Below are positions 1 through 6,947 of a stretch of DNA of 10,170 nucleotides, in pieces. How positions within the stretch are numbered: position 1 is the stretch's first letter; every line of letters begins with the position of its first letter. The DNA comes from an uncultured Methanomassiliicoccaceae archaeon (GTDB lineage Archaea; Thermoplasmatota; Thermoplasmata; Methanomassiliicoccales; Methanomethylophilaceae): NCBI GenBank assembly GCA_945492685.1, contig CALYUZ010000014.1:1-10170 (forward strand), given 5' to 3'. Position numbers and translations under genes: made by a program. Below the pieces are notes generated by a model, which saw nothing but the letters and a program-made list of their open reading frames with translations, made no database searches and had not been told where the DNA came from.

Positions 1-314
1 TGGATGCGGGAAAACTCAGGATCGTAAGCCTCCTGATCGTATCTCTCATGTCCGCAGCGGTTGTCAGCTTCACCGGACTGATCGGATTCGTGGGACTGGT
101 CTGCCCTCACATAGCGAGGATGGTCATCGGCTCCGACAACAGATACCTGATACCTGCCTCGGCGGTGTTCGGTGCAGCCCTGCTGCTAATCGCTGACTCC
201 GTTGGAAGAATAGTCATCGCACCCGCAGTAATCCAGGTGGGAGTCATCACCTCATTCATCGGTGCACCCCTATTCCTGTATCTCATCGTGAAGCAGAAGA
301 AGGAGGTGTGGTGA
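1..314 (+). CDS. FecCD/BtuC-family ABC transporter permease, C-terminal part (5'-truncated by window edge)
   Basis: Membrane permease of a type II ABC importer (iron-siderophore, heme or cobalamin class). The frame is already open at position 3 and gives 103 codons to the TGA at 312-314; the N-terminal two thirds lie outside the window. Visible family signatures are the stretch TGLIGFVGLVCPHIARMVIG, which in FecCD permeases is the coupling-helix region contacting the ATPase, then the helix ASAVFGAALLLIADSVGR, and the typical ending GVITSFIGAPLFLYLI followed by a short basic tail. The internal ATG at 48 is not the start, because family similarity continues upstream of it. The stop overlaps the ATPase start (TGATG), so the two are translationally coupled subunits of one transporter. 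A substrate-binding protein probably lies upstream, outside the window. Family assignment is firm; the substrate cannot be told from this part. Confidence 0.92.
   Translation, partial: DAGKLRIVSLLIVSLMSAAVVSFTGLIGFVGLVCPHIARMVIGSDNRYLIPASAVFGAALLLIADSVGRIVIAPAVIQVGVITSFIGAPLFLYLIVKQKKEVW
301..308 (+). promoter_or_regulatory. Strong Shine-Dalgarno site for the ABC ATPase gene
   Basis: AGGAGGTG matches the archaeal anti-SD sequence almost fully and ends 5 nt before the ATG at 314. It lies inside the last codons of the permease gene. It decides the start: GTG codons at 308 and 311 are in frame but overlap or abut the SD, so ATG 314 is preferred. Confidence 0.8.
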
Positions 315-1093
315 TGTCGATAATCGAGGTCGAGGACCTGTCCTTCGGATACGAATCCGACAGGAAAGTCCTTGATGGAATCTCGTTCACCATCGACGAC
401 CCGTCGTTCGTATGCATCGTTGGTCCGAACGGTGTCGGAAAATCCACCCTGATCCGCTGCATGAACGGACTGATCAAACCCACATCCGGATCCGTCAAGG
501 TGATGGGCAGAAACGTAGAAGAATACGACCTCAAGGAACTGGCCAAGATTATGAGCTACGTACCAGTGATGTCGAAGGACTTCAACGTCCTGACCGTGTT
601 GGATACAGTTCTCATCGGAAGGTATGCACATCAGAAATGGAAGACCACATCCGAGGACCTAGACATAGCGTACAAGGCCCTCGAGGCCATGGAGATCGAC
701 CATTTGGCAATGAGGAACTTCAACGAACTCTCCGCCGGACAACATCAGAAGGTCTCCCTTGCAAGGGGGCTGGTACAGGAACCGAAGATCCTCGTTCTTG
801 ACGAACCCACGAGTAATCTGGACGTCAGGCATCAGATGTACGTCTCTGCATTCCTGAAGATCCTTGTAAGGAAGACCGAAACCACAGTGGTGATGGTCAG
901 CCATGATCTCAACCTCTCCGCCAAGTTCGCGGACAGGATAGTAGTCATGGAACCTCCTGGAAAAATCTACGGGATGGGAGAACCAAAGGATGTGGTGACA
1001 AAGGAGATGCTCAGGAAGGTCTACAACGTCGAGAGCAACATCATCGACGACAACGGATCCCCGCATGTGGTACTCCAGTCTGTACTGTTCTAA
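314..1093 (+). CDS. ABC importer ATP-binding protein (FecE/BtuD type)
   Basis: Cytoplasmic ATPase subunit that powers import through the preceding FecCD-type permease. At 259 residues from ATG 314 it has the usual family length. Motifs in order: Walker A GPNGVGKST (37-45), signature LSAGQ (139-143), Walker B ILVLDEP (159-165), D-loop SNLD (167-170) and the switch histidine in VSHDLN (H197). The signature is LSAGQ instead of the commoner LSGGQ, which is frequent in this class. The odd point is the Q-loop: related ATPases read YVPQ, this one reads SYVPV (V85), so the Q-loop glutamine appears absent. The start overlaps the permease stop (TGATG). T-rich tracts follow the TAA and probably end the operon. 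Substrate could be ferric siderophore, heme or corrinoid; not resolvable here. Confidence 0.93.
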   Translation: MSIIEVEDLSFGYESDRKVLDGISFTIDDPSFVCIVGPNGVGKSTLIRCMNGLIKPTSGSVKVMGRNVEEYDLKELAKIMSYVPVMSKDFNVLTVLDTVLIGRYAHQKWKTTSEDLDIAYKALEAMEIDHLAMRNFNELSAGQHQKVSLARGLVQEPKILVLDEPTSNLDVRHQMYVSAFLKILVRKTETTVVMVSHDLNLSAKFADRIVVMEPPGKIYGMGEPKDVVTKEMLRKVYNVESNIIDDNGSPHVVLQSVLF

Positions 1094-1107
1094 CCTAAAT
1101 GAAATCC

Positions 1108-1136
1108 TTTCTAAACTTTTTACTACTTTTACAACC
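1108..1136 (+). terminator. T-tract transcription terminator after the ABC transporter operon
   Basis: Starting about 15 nt after the ATPase TAA there are several pyrimidine/T runs (CCTTTC, then TTTTT at 1117-1121 and TTTTA at 1127-1131) without a stable hairpin. Archaeal RNA polymerase terminates on such T-runs, so this is the likely operon end. It is AT-rich compared with the surrounding coding DNA. Inferred from composition only. Confidence 0.45.
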
Positions 1137-1247
1137 ATTACAAACAAGAGTTATTAACTGATGAGAGTATACTCTGAATCAACGGACCGGGAGAATGAAA
1201 TCCCCCGAGGGTCACTTTCACCACTTTCAGCCACCCCCCGAATTCGG

Positions 1248-1254
1248 TTAAATA
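1248..1254 (+). promoter_or_regulatory. TATA box of radA
   Basis: TTAAATA, preceded by purines/GG as in a BRE. Its centre is about 37 nt before the radA ATG; with the usual 25 nt TATA-to-start-site distance transcription would begin near 1276, giving a leader of roughly 10 nt. A partial SD (GAGAGG, 1275-1280) lies in that stretch. Position and composition support it; no transcript data. Confidence 0.6.
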
Positions 1255-1287
1255 CCCAATGTCCGATTAAAGCAGAGAGGAACAACA

Positions 1288-2229
1288 ATGGCCGCAAAAA
1301 CCCTTGAAGACATACCTGGCGTAGGACCAGCCATAGCAGAGAAACTCCGCGAGGCCGGATACAACGAGCTCATGGCCATTGCAGTAGCTTCCCCGAAGGA
1401 GCTCGCGGAGACATGCGAGATCGGTGAGAAGAAGGCAATGGACATCATCGAAGGTGCCAAGCTCTGCGCCGACATCGGAGGTTTCGAAACAGGAGAGGAC
1501 ATCCTGGAGAGAAGGAAGGCAGTCACCAAGCTGACCACCGGATCCCAGGCATTCGACGAACTCCTGGCCGGAGGACTGGAGAGCCAGTCCATCGTGGAAC
1601 TGTTCGGAGAGTTCGGAAGCTGCAAGACACAGGTCTGCTTCCAGCTCGCGGTGAACGCCACGCTCCCCGAGGAGAGGGGAGGACTCGACTCCGACGTCAT
1701 CATCATCGATACCGAGAACACGTTCAGGCCGGAGAGGATCATCCAGATGGCCAACTACCTCGGAGTGGACCCTGACGAGACCCTCAGGAGGATACACGTC
1801 GCCAGAGCCTTCAACTCGCAGCACCAGGTCCTCCTTGTGGACAAGGCGATGGAGCTCGCACAGACCACAAAGGTCAGACTCCTGATCGTGGATTCACTGA
1901 CATCCCACTTCAGAGCCGAGTACGTGGGAAGAGGAGCACTCGCCGAGAGGCAGCAGATCCTCAACCGTCATATGCACGACCTCCTGAGCTTCGCAACCGT
2001 GAACAACGCCGTCATCGCAGTCACGAACCAGGTCGCTGCCAAACCAGATGCATTCTTCGGAGACCCCACCAGACCCATCGGAGGACACATCGTGGGACAC
2101 ACCGCCACATTCCGTATCTATCTCAGGAAGGGAAAGGCCGGAAAGAGGATCGCAAGGCTGATCGACTCGCCCAACCTGCCCGAGGGAGAGGCCGTCTTCA
2201 TGGTCACCGAAGACGGTATCAAGGACTGA
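1288..2229 (+). CDS. radA: DNA repair and recombination protein RadA
   Basis: Archaeal RecA/Rad51-family recombinase that forms filaments on single-stranded DNA and carries out homologous pairing and strand exchange. The 313 residues match the usual archaeal RadA length, with no intein. Domains: N-terminal helix-hairpin-helix DNA-binding domain with [12 protein letters not shown] (9-20), a linker with the polymerisation-motif region GGFETGED (64-71), then the ATPase core. Walker B is LLIVDS (198-203), and the ATP-cap/L2 region includes TNQV (246-249) and [12 protein letters not shown] (256-267). The Walker A reads GEFGSCKTQ (107-115): the glycine that normally precedes the catalytic lysine is Cys112, whereas other archaeal RadA proteins read GSGK or GAGK there. 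The rest of the protein is intact, so it should be functional. ATG 1288 has its own TATA box. It appears to be a single-gene transcription unit. RadB is excluded by the full-length N-terminal domain. Confidence 0.97.
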   Translation: MAAKTLEDIPGVGPAIAEKLREAGYNELMAIAVASPKELAETCEIGEKKAMDIIEGAKLCADIGGFETGEDILERRKAVTKLTTGSQAFDELLAGGLESQSIVELFGEFGSCKTQVCFQLAVNATLPEERGGLDSDVIIIDTENTFRPERIIQMANYLGVDPDETLRRIHVARAFNSQHQVLLVDKAMELAQTTKVRLLIVDSLTSHFRAEYVGRGALAERQQILNRHMHDLLSFATVNNAVIAVTNQVAAKPDAFFGDPTRPIGGHIVGHTATFRIYLRKGKAGKRIARLIDSPNLPEGEAVFMVTEDGIKD

Positions 2230-2254
2230 TCCCGAAACACTTCATCCGCGGGAA

Positions 2255-2271
2255 GGGGGACCTTCTCCCCT
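2255..2271 (+). other. G/C-rich hairpin between radA and the tRNA methyltransferase gene
   Basis: GGGGGA (2255-2260) and TCCCCT (2266-2271) can pair around a five-base loop, with the last pair a G-T wobble. There is no T-tract directly after it, so it is not a convincing terminator. It may stabilise the radA transcript end or mean nothing. Confidence 0.25.
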
Positions 2272-2291
2272 CCCCGTCCCATCGCCGAAGC

Positions 2292-2299
2292 AATAATAA
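2292..2299 (+). promoter_or_regulatory. TATA-like box of the tRNA methyltransferase gene
   Basis: AATAATAA in an otherwise GC-rich spacer, centred about 27 nt before the GTG start at 2323. This is the spacing expected for a leaderless transcript. No SD-like sequence precedes the GTG, which fits. Confidence 0.55.
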
Positions 2300-2322
2300 G
2301 CGCAGTCTCACTCTGCCCGGTC

Positions 2323-3312
2323 GTGAAATCCAGCTTCTTCTTCGAACTGTCCGGTGAGACGAAAGACATGGCCCTCGCCGAGGCCATCAAGTGTGTCGAG
2401 GCCGAGACCGACTCCCACGAGATCCTCGCAAAGGGACCCGGCTACATGGTCGCATCATTCGACGACAGGTTCCTGGACCCCATCGCGGACCGCATCTCCC
2501 TCACCCACAGCATCGGAAGGTACCTTGGGGAATACACCCCGGACGACATATCCGGATTATCCGATGTGGAGCTCCCAGAAGGAACGTTCGCCATCCGTGC
2601 CAAGAGGTTCGAGGGGATGATGAAGGACGTGGACTCCCAGAAGCTCATCCGCAGCGCCGGAGCCCTCCTGTCGAAGAAGAACAGCGTCAACCTGAAGGAA
2701 CCCGACGTGGTCGTCAGGATGCAGATGTGCGACAAGGTCCACATGTACATCGAACAGAGGGTCACCGACACGGACCTACTGGAGAAGAGGAAGGTCGGGG
2801 AGAGGCCGTTCTTCTCACCCATCTCCCTGCACCCCAAGTTCGCCAGAGCACTGATCAACCTCACCGGAGTGAAGAAGGGAGGTACCGTCCTGGACCCGTT
2901 CTGTGGAACCGGAGGCATCGTGATCGAGGCCGCAGAGATGGGGATGAGGGCCATCGCATCGGACTTCGACGAGGAGATGGTCATCGGATGCCAGGAAAAC
3001 ATGGACTTCTACGGACTGAAGCTTGAGGATTCGGAGGTCCTTGACATCGGCGACATAGGGGACAGGTTCACCGACATCGACGCGGTATGCACCGATCCGC
3101 CCTACGGAAGGTCCACCAAGACCGGTGGCGAGGACATCGACCACATCTACATGCGCGCAGGCGAGGCCATTCCCAAATCATTGAACGATACCGGAAGGGC
3201 GGGGGTCGTCCTGCCCCATCCGATAACATTCGACACGATGACGCTGGAGGGTATGTATCTCCAGAAGGTCCACGGGTCCCTGTCCAGGCACTACCACGTG
3301 TTCAGAAAGTGA
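2323..3312 (+). CDS. tRNA (guanine(10)-N(2))-methyltransferase, THUMP domain, archaeal Trm-G10 type
   Basis: S-adenosylmethionine-dependent enzyme that methylates the exocyclic amine of G10 in tRNA (mono- and dimethylation in archaea). The 329 residues fit the family. The N-terminal third (about 1-150) is the ferredoxin-like/THUMP tRNA-binding part, with RAKRFEG (92-98) typical of the THUMP region. The C-terminal Rossmann methyltransferase begins near SLHPKFARALINLTGV (168-183), followed by the SAM-binding loop DPFCGTGG (191-198), the acidic residue in ASDFDEEM (212-219), and the catalytic DPPYGRS (258-264), an N6/N2-amino methylase signature found in the Trm11/Trm-G10 group. The GTG at 2323 is chosen because the sequence begins there with a typical Trm-G10 opening (KSSFFFELSG), and a TATA-like box sits at leaderless distance. 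The next gene follows after 46 nt with its own TATA-like box. DNA methylase is less likely given THUMP. Confidence 0.88.
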   Translation: MKSSFFFELSGETKDMALAEAIKCVEAETDSHEILAKGPGYMVASFDDRFLDPIADRISLTHSIGRYLGEYTPDDISGLSDVELPEGTFAIRAKRFEGMMKDVDSQKLIRSAGALLSKKNSVNLKEPDVVVRMQMCDKVHMYIEQRVTDTDLLEKRKVGERPFFSPISLHPKFARALINLTGVKKGGTVLDPFCGTGGIVIEAAEMGMRAIASDFDEEMVIGCQENMDFYGLKLEDSEVLDIGDIGDRFTDIDAVCTDPPYGRSTKTGGEDIDHIYMRAGEAIPKSLNDTGRAGVVLPHPITFDTMTLEGMYLQKVHGSLSRHYHVFRK

Positions 3313-3330
3313 ACCGGGCATCCGACAAGG

Positions 3331-3338
3331 ATTATCAA
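3331..3338 (+). promoter_or_regulatory. TATA-like box of the lipid-synthesis genes
   Basis: ATTATCAA, centred about 25 nt upstream of the GTG at 3359, which predicts a leaderless transcript starting at that GTG. It lies in the 46 nt gap after the tRNA methyltransferase gene. Weak in itself but with the same spacing as seen at 2292 and 9334. Confidence 0.45.
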
Positions 3339-3358
3339 CCGCGATCCGATGCGGAAGC

Positions 3359-4171
3359 GTGAACAAATACCTCAGGCTATTCAGATTGGGAAACTGCGTG
3401 ATGGGCATCATCGGCATCATCACCGGTGCGTTCATCGCCGTGGGATTCGACATCCTGGACCATCTGGTGCCCATCGCGATCGCGTGCGCCGTGGTGGTCG
3501 TCTTCATGGCCGGAGGAAATGCCCTCAACGACTACATCGACAGGGAGATCGATAAGACCGCCCACCCCGACAGACCCGTTCCCAGAGGCGAGATAACACC
3601 CATCGCCGCAAGGAACCTGGGCATCGCCGCAATGTTGGCATCCGTGCTCCTGTCTCTCCTCCTGTTCAATCCCCTGGCCACTGTCATGGTAATCATCTGT
3701 GCAGTGTTCATGGTCCTGTACGAGACCACGTTCAAGCAAAGGGGATTCATCGGCAACCTGACCATCGCAGGACTGACCGCGATGATCTTCGTTGTGGGAG
3801 GAACGGTGGTGAACAGCACCGAGAGCACGATCCTGTTCGGTATCATGGCATTCCTGGTGAACGTCGGAAGGGAGATATCCAAGGATATCGAGGATATGGA
3901 ATCCGACGAGGGAAGGAGGACCCTGCCCATGAGCATAGGTCCGAGGAAGGCCGCCGCAGTCGCATCCGCAGCATTCATCATCGGTCCCATCCTGAGCATC
4001 ATACCCTTCGTCACGGGCGAACTCGGACCCTTCTACCTACTGGTTCTCGTGGCCGATGCTATGTTTTTATATTGTTCGTACATTGTGTTCACCAGTGCAC
4101 ACTCTGCACAGAAGTACGCCAAGATTGCGATGTTCGTCGCCCTCTTCGCGTTCATACTCGGCGTGATATGA
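3359..4171 (+). CDS. UbiA-family prenyltransferase, probable digeranylgeranylglyceryl phosphate (DGGGP) synthase
   Basis: Integral membrane enzyme that transfers the second geranylgeranyl group to GGGP, giving the diether core of archaeal lipids. The 270 residues have the UbiA pattern: about eight or nine hydrophobic helices, a first Asp-rich motif NDYIDREID (57-65) continuing with the characteristic HPDRPVPRG, and a second Asp-rich motif in REISKDIEDMESDEGRRTLP (171-190). Both motifs bind the prenyl diphosphate through magnesium. Other UbiA roles (quinone or heme O synthesis) are less likely because the adjacent gene, starting 1 nt after the stop (TGA-C-ATG), is GGGP synthase, which makes the substrate of this step. 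The start is GTG, at leaderless distance from a TATA-like box. Near the end (about 4062-4075) the DNA is locally AT-rich, but the frame is intact. Confidence 0.9.
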   Translation: MNKYLRLFRLGNCVMGIIGIITGAFIAVGFDILDHLVPIAIACAVVVVFMAGGNALNDYIDREIDKTAHPDRPVPRGEITPIAARNLGIAAMLASVLLSLLLFNPLATVMVIICAVFMVLYETTFKQRGFIGNLTIAGLTAMIFVVGGTVVNSTESTILFGIMAFLVNVGREISKDIEDMESDEGRRTLPMSIGPRKAAAVASAAFIIGPILSIIPFVTGELGPFYLLVLVADAMFLYCSYIVFTSAHSAQKYAKIAMFVALFAFILGVI

Positions 4172-4172
4172 C

Positions 4173-4910
4173 ATGACGGTCAAGCAGTACCTACTCGACA
4201 AGATTTCCGAAGGGACGCTTCACATGGCACTCCTGGATCCCGACAAACAGCCCCCCGAGGTGGCAGGCGAGATAGCCCGCAGGATGAAGGATGCAGGGAC
4301 GGACGCGGTCATGATCGGCGGTTCCACCGGGGTCACATCCGAGAACCTGGGAAAGACCGCCAAAGCCATCAAGGAGTATTCCGGACTGCCCACCATCTAC
4401 TTCCCCGGCGGGCCCGATGCGATGTCCGCGGAGGTCGATTCCATATTCTTCATGAGCCTGATGAACAGCTCCGACCTGAAATGGGTCATGGGAGCCCAGG
4501 TGTACGCCGCACCCTACATCAAGAAGCTCGGAATCGAGGCCATCCCCATGGGATACATCGTGGTGGAACCCGGAATGAAGGTCGGAGAGGTCGGTAAGGC
4601 CAACCTGATCAAACATGACGAGATCGACAAGGCCGTGGCATATGCATTGGCATGCGAGATGTACGGAATGTCCTTCGCATACCTCGAGGCTGGATCAGGA
4701 GCGGACAGGCCCGTTCCCCCCGAGATGATCTCAGCGGTCAAGAATGCGATAAACATCCCCCTCATCGTCGGAGGAGGCATAAGGACCCCCGAGGCGGCCG
4801 AGGCCGCAAGGAAGGCGGGGGCGGATGTCATCGTCACCGGAACGTTCATCGAGCAGTGCTCCGACGACAGCAAACTGAAGGCGGTCGTCGCCGCATCCAA
4901 GGGACTGTGA
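4173..4910 (+). CDS. Geranylgeranylglyceryl phosphate synthase (GGGPS, PcrB family)
   Basis: Condenses geranylgeranyl diphosphate with sn-glycerol-1-phosphate, the first committed step of archaeal membrane lipid synthesis, and sets the archaeal glycerol stereochemistry. At 245 residues it is a complete (beta/alpha)8 barrel. Motifs: HMALLDPDK (17-25), MIGGSTGVT (47-55), IYFPGGPD (75-82), YLEAGSGADRPVP (170-182), and the phosphate-binding IVGGGIRTPEAAE (198-210) followed by ADVIVTGTFIE (217-227). This combination marks GGGPS rather than bacterial heptaprenylglyceryl phosphate synthase; the longer central region suggests the group II enzymes of euryarchaea. It begins 1 nt after the UbiA-family gene, so the two enzymes are co-transcribed and probably act in sequence at the membrane surface. 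The zinc-ribbon gene follows 4 nt after its TGA. Confidence 0.95.
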   Translation: MTVKQYLLDKISEGTLHMALLDPDKQPPEVAGEIARRMKDAGTDAVMIGGSTGVTSENLGKTAKAIKEYSGLPTIYFPGGPDAMSAEVDSIFFMSLMNSSDLKWVMGAQVYAAPYIKKLGIEAIPMGYIVVEPGMKVGEVGKANLIKHDEIDKAVAYALACEMYGMSFAYLEAGSGADRPVPPEMISAVKNAINIPLIVGGGIRTPEAAEAARKAGADVIVTGTFIEQCSDDSKLKAVVAASKGL

Positions 4911-4914
4911 TATC

Positions 4915-5274
4915 TTGGGATATGAGGAGAGGCCCTCATACAACACGCCCATCTCCCCCCGTGCGCCCATGTGGCTCACACCCGAGGAGAGGGCCGCCGG
5001 AATCAACAAGGACCTGAAGATAGCCGCACGCAGGTTCCTCTGCCCCAACTGCGGACGCGAGTTCAGCCTGTTCCAATCCAGGGCGGTAGCATGCAAGGCA
5101 TGTCCCCAGGCAAGTCAGAACTGCCCCAACGTCAGATGCCCCCACTGTGACTCCGAGTTCCCCCTGAGGGGATTCGTGGTCCCCGACAACAAGCAGGACC
5201 AGGTACACATGTCCGCATATGCAGACAAGGTTTTCAACCACTGGCAGGACTGCTACGGGAACAACAGAAGGTAA
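4915..5274 (+). CDS. Small cysteine-rich zinc-ribbon protein of unknown function
   Basis: A 119-residue soluble protein I cannot assign. It has eight cysteines. CPNC (43-46) is followed by a compact cluster with spacing C-x2-C-x6-C-x4-C-x2-C (residues 60-78, ending CPHC), which should bind one or two zinc ions or an Fe-S cluster; C113 stands alone. The cluster recalls the short CPxC-rich proteins often seen in methanogens near iron-uptake genes, but this is a resemblance in pattern only. The first 40 residues are polar with no signal peptide. The chosen start is TTG 4915, 4 nt after the GGGPS stop, with GTGAT upstream as a weak SD; the only in-frame ATG is at 4969 (residue 19), so the start is uncertain. 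Its place as last gene of the lipid operon suggests, but does not show, a link to lipid metabolism. A clear terminator follows. Confidence 0.75.
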   Translation: MGYEERPSYNTPISPRAPMWLTPEERAAGINKDLKIAARRFLCPNCGREFSLFQSRAVACKACPQASQNCPNVRCPHCDSEFPLRGFVVPDNKQDQVHMSAYADKVFNHWQDCYGNNRR

Positions 5275-5287
5275 AAACACTGTGAAA

Positions 5288-5309
5288 GGGGGAGAGATCC
5301 CCCGTTTTT
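5288..5309 (+). terminator. Hairpin terminator between convergent operons
   Basis: GGGGGA (5288-5293) pairs perfectly with TCCCCC (5298-5303) around the loop GAGA, then G and TTTTT (5305-5309). It starts 13 nt after the TAA of the zinc-ribbon gene and its T-run reaches the TGA of the oppositely oriented ABC-class ATPase. On the other strand the same stem is followed by TTTCACAGTGTTTTT, so it may work in both directions. Confidence 0.75.
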
Positions 5310-6946
5310 CATCTTTTCTGGATCGCAAGCATCTGAGGATGCCTGTTCATCACGGCCGCGAGATCGATGGGTCTCGCATATGCATGATGCATACCGTCAC
5401 CGTTCTCCACCGATGAATCATTCTCCGTCACGATGCGGAGGGCTTCGGTGCACACGTCGAGCATGGACCTGGAACCGTCCATGAGGTCCTTCGCCACCAC
5501 GGCGGCATCTGCGACCATGCGTGTCTGGGCGTTGTCGAAGAATGCGGCGACCGGAACGTTCACCTTGTACTCACCAATCTCCACGGTACGGATGGACACG
5601 GCAGTGATGCTGACCTCCTTCCTGGCCTTCTCGTAGACTATCCCCTTGGAGACCGGATATCTGTCGGCGGGAAGCCTGTAGACGACATCCGATTGGAGCT
5701 TCTCAACATCCGCTGATGACGCCCTGAATCCGTTCACCAGGATCACACGGTCTGCAAGCCTGATCGCAGACTCGTCACCGCTGACCATCACCAGGGACAC
5801 TCCGGCCTCCCCCATCGACCTTCCGAGTTCGGACAGAGGTGTGATGGGGTCGTCGGATGCGAGGAAACCGCGTCTGATTACACCGGGACTGGAGAACTCC
5901 TCATCCACGATGACCATCCTGCAGCCCATCTCCACGGCTTCCGATACAGCAACGAGTTCGGACACGGGTGCCGACACCGATGATCCGAGTATGGCGAATG
6001 TGTCCTGTGCCTCGGGGATCGAACCGACGAACATCGAGATGTCGACGGAATCGGCCGGACGCCCACCCTCGCCCATGACGAACGATGCATCGGGAACGGA
6101 GATGACGTATTCCCTTCCATCTCCTGGGATGTGATCGTACACTCCTGCGAACAAGGCATCGGCGAGACATGACTTCCCATTCCTCCCAGAGCCAGTGATG
6201 ACAGTGAATCCCTTCGGAACACCCATTCCTACGATAGGTTCCCCGTTGGGAACCTCGAACGTCACCTTCAGGGAATCATCACAGTCGAACGGAACGGCAT
6301 CGACCATCGGTGCAAGGTCGTCGTCCCTGCGGGGAAGGATGGAACCCACCGCGACAAATCCCACCAGGCCCTTTTCCTCGAGGGAGGACCTGATGTGCTC
6401 CGCGTTCTCGGCAACATGCAGATGGTTGTAGAGCTTGGACTGCTTGTATGCGGAGAAGAACATGGACTCGGACACTATGGTCGCGATCCTCGAGAAGATC
6501 AGTGCCTCCGTTGTGGCGGCGCACACCTTGCCTCCCACGGATGGGAGATCGGCGGTGAACCTGACCTCGACGAAGTACTGTGTGATTGCAACGCTCCCTC
6601 TGTTCAGGATCTCCTGACCGGGACGGGGTATGTAGACCTCCCCTCCATCGGTCTTGGGTATGGGCGAGCGTGCATGGGTGCGTGCGGACTCCCAGAAGCG
6701 CCTGGCGATCAGGTCGCGGAGGGCCATGCTGCGGACAGGCGTGTCCCATGTGTCCGCGGGGAACCCTGCGGCCTTCATCGGGACCCTCACCCTCATACGG
6801 GTGTGTCCGGTCTTGTCGTTCTGGACCTCATCGATGATGATCTCGAAATCCTCCAGGACGAAGTTGTTCGTTATTCCCTTGTACTTGGCGAACGGCTTCC
6901 CGTCCGCGTTCTTCAGTGTCTTACGGAGGACTTCCTCGGACGCCAT
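5309..6946 (-). CDS. Predicted ATPase of the ABC class (COG3044/PF09818-like)
   Basis: A 545-residue cytoplasmic protein resembling the 'ABC-class ATPase' family, whose function is unknown. The N-terminal half (about 1-230) is the family-specific region. The ATPase half has GMGVPKGFTVI leading to Walker A GSGRNGKS (252-259), then DHIPGDGREYVI (271-282), VDISMFV (301-307), the signature-like segment GSSVSAPVSELVAVSEAVEMG (321-341), Walker B MVIVDEE (344-350) and DPITPLSELGRSM (366-378). The C-terminus RPIDLAAVMNRH (525-536) also fits the family. It is divergent: from memory, typical members read GKSTLL after Walker A and DEDTSATNFMIRD at Walker B, whereas this has GKSCLADAL and DEEFSSPGVIRRG. 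The start is ATG 6946, one base after the TGA of the PPC gene (TGAGATG), with GGAG upstream; the frame is open further but would overlap the PPC gene. Last gene of a three-gene operon. Confidence 0.85.
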   Translation of the reverse strand: MASEEVLRKTLKNADGKPFAKYKGITNNFVLEDFEIIIDEVQNDKTGHTRMRVRVPMKAAGFPADTWDTPVRSMALRDLIARRFWESARTHARSPIPKTDGGEVYIPRPGQEILNRGSVAITQYFVEVRFTADLPSVGGKVCAATTEALIFSRIATIVSESMFFSAYKQSKLYNHLHVAENAEHIRSSLEEKGLVGFVAVGSILPRRDDDLAPMVDAVPFDCDDSLKVTFEVPNGEPIVGMGVPKGFTVITGSGRNGKSCLADALFAGVYDHIPGDGREYVISVPDASFVMGEGGRPADSVDISMFVGSIPEAQDTFAILGSSVSAPVSELVAVSEAVEMGCRMVIVDEEFSSPGVIRRGFLASDDPITPLSELGRSMGEAGVSLVMVSGDESAIRLADRVILVNGFRASSADVEKLQSDVVYRLPADRYPVSKGIVYEKARKEVSITAVSIRTVEIGEYKVNVPVAAFFDNAQTRMVADAAVVAKDLMDGSRSMLDVCTEALRIVTENDSSVENGDGMHHAYARPIDLAAVMNRHPQMLAIQKR

Positions 6947-6947
6947 C

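Noticed and set aside
107..631. Long open frames opposite the transporter, radA, methyltransferase, UbiA and GGGPS genes, and on the plus strand across 5300-7800
   Set aside because: They lie antisense to or out of frame with clearly recognised genes, and their products look like shadow translations of GC-rich codons, with no domains.
1156..1200. C/D-box guide RNA: TGATGA at 1160 followed by CTGA at 1173
   Set aside because: The spacing between boxes is short, the second box pair is not convincing, and no terminal stem closes it.
1161..1307. A 48-codon open frame starting at ATG 1161 and overlapping the radA start
   Set aside because: No ribosome site at a fitting distance, low-complexity product, and it overlaps radA out of frame after the radA promoter; probably chance.
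2441..3026. Alternative plus-strand reading frames inside the tRNA methyltransferase gene suggesting a frameshift
   Set aside because: The main frame carries THUMP and all methyltransferase motifs without interruption; the other frames give Arg/His/Pro-rich products typical of shadows.
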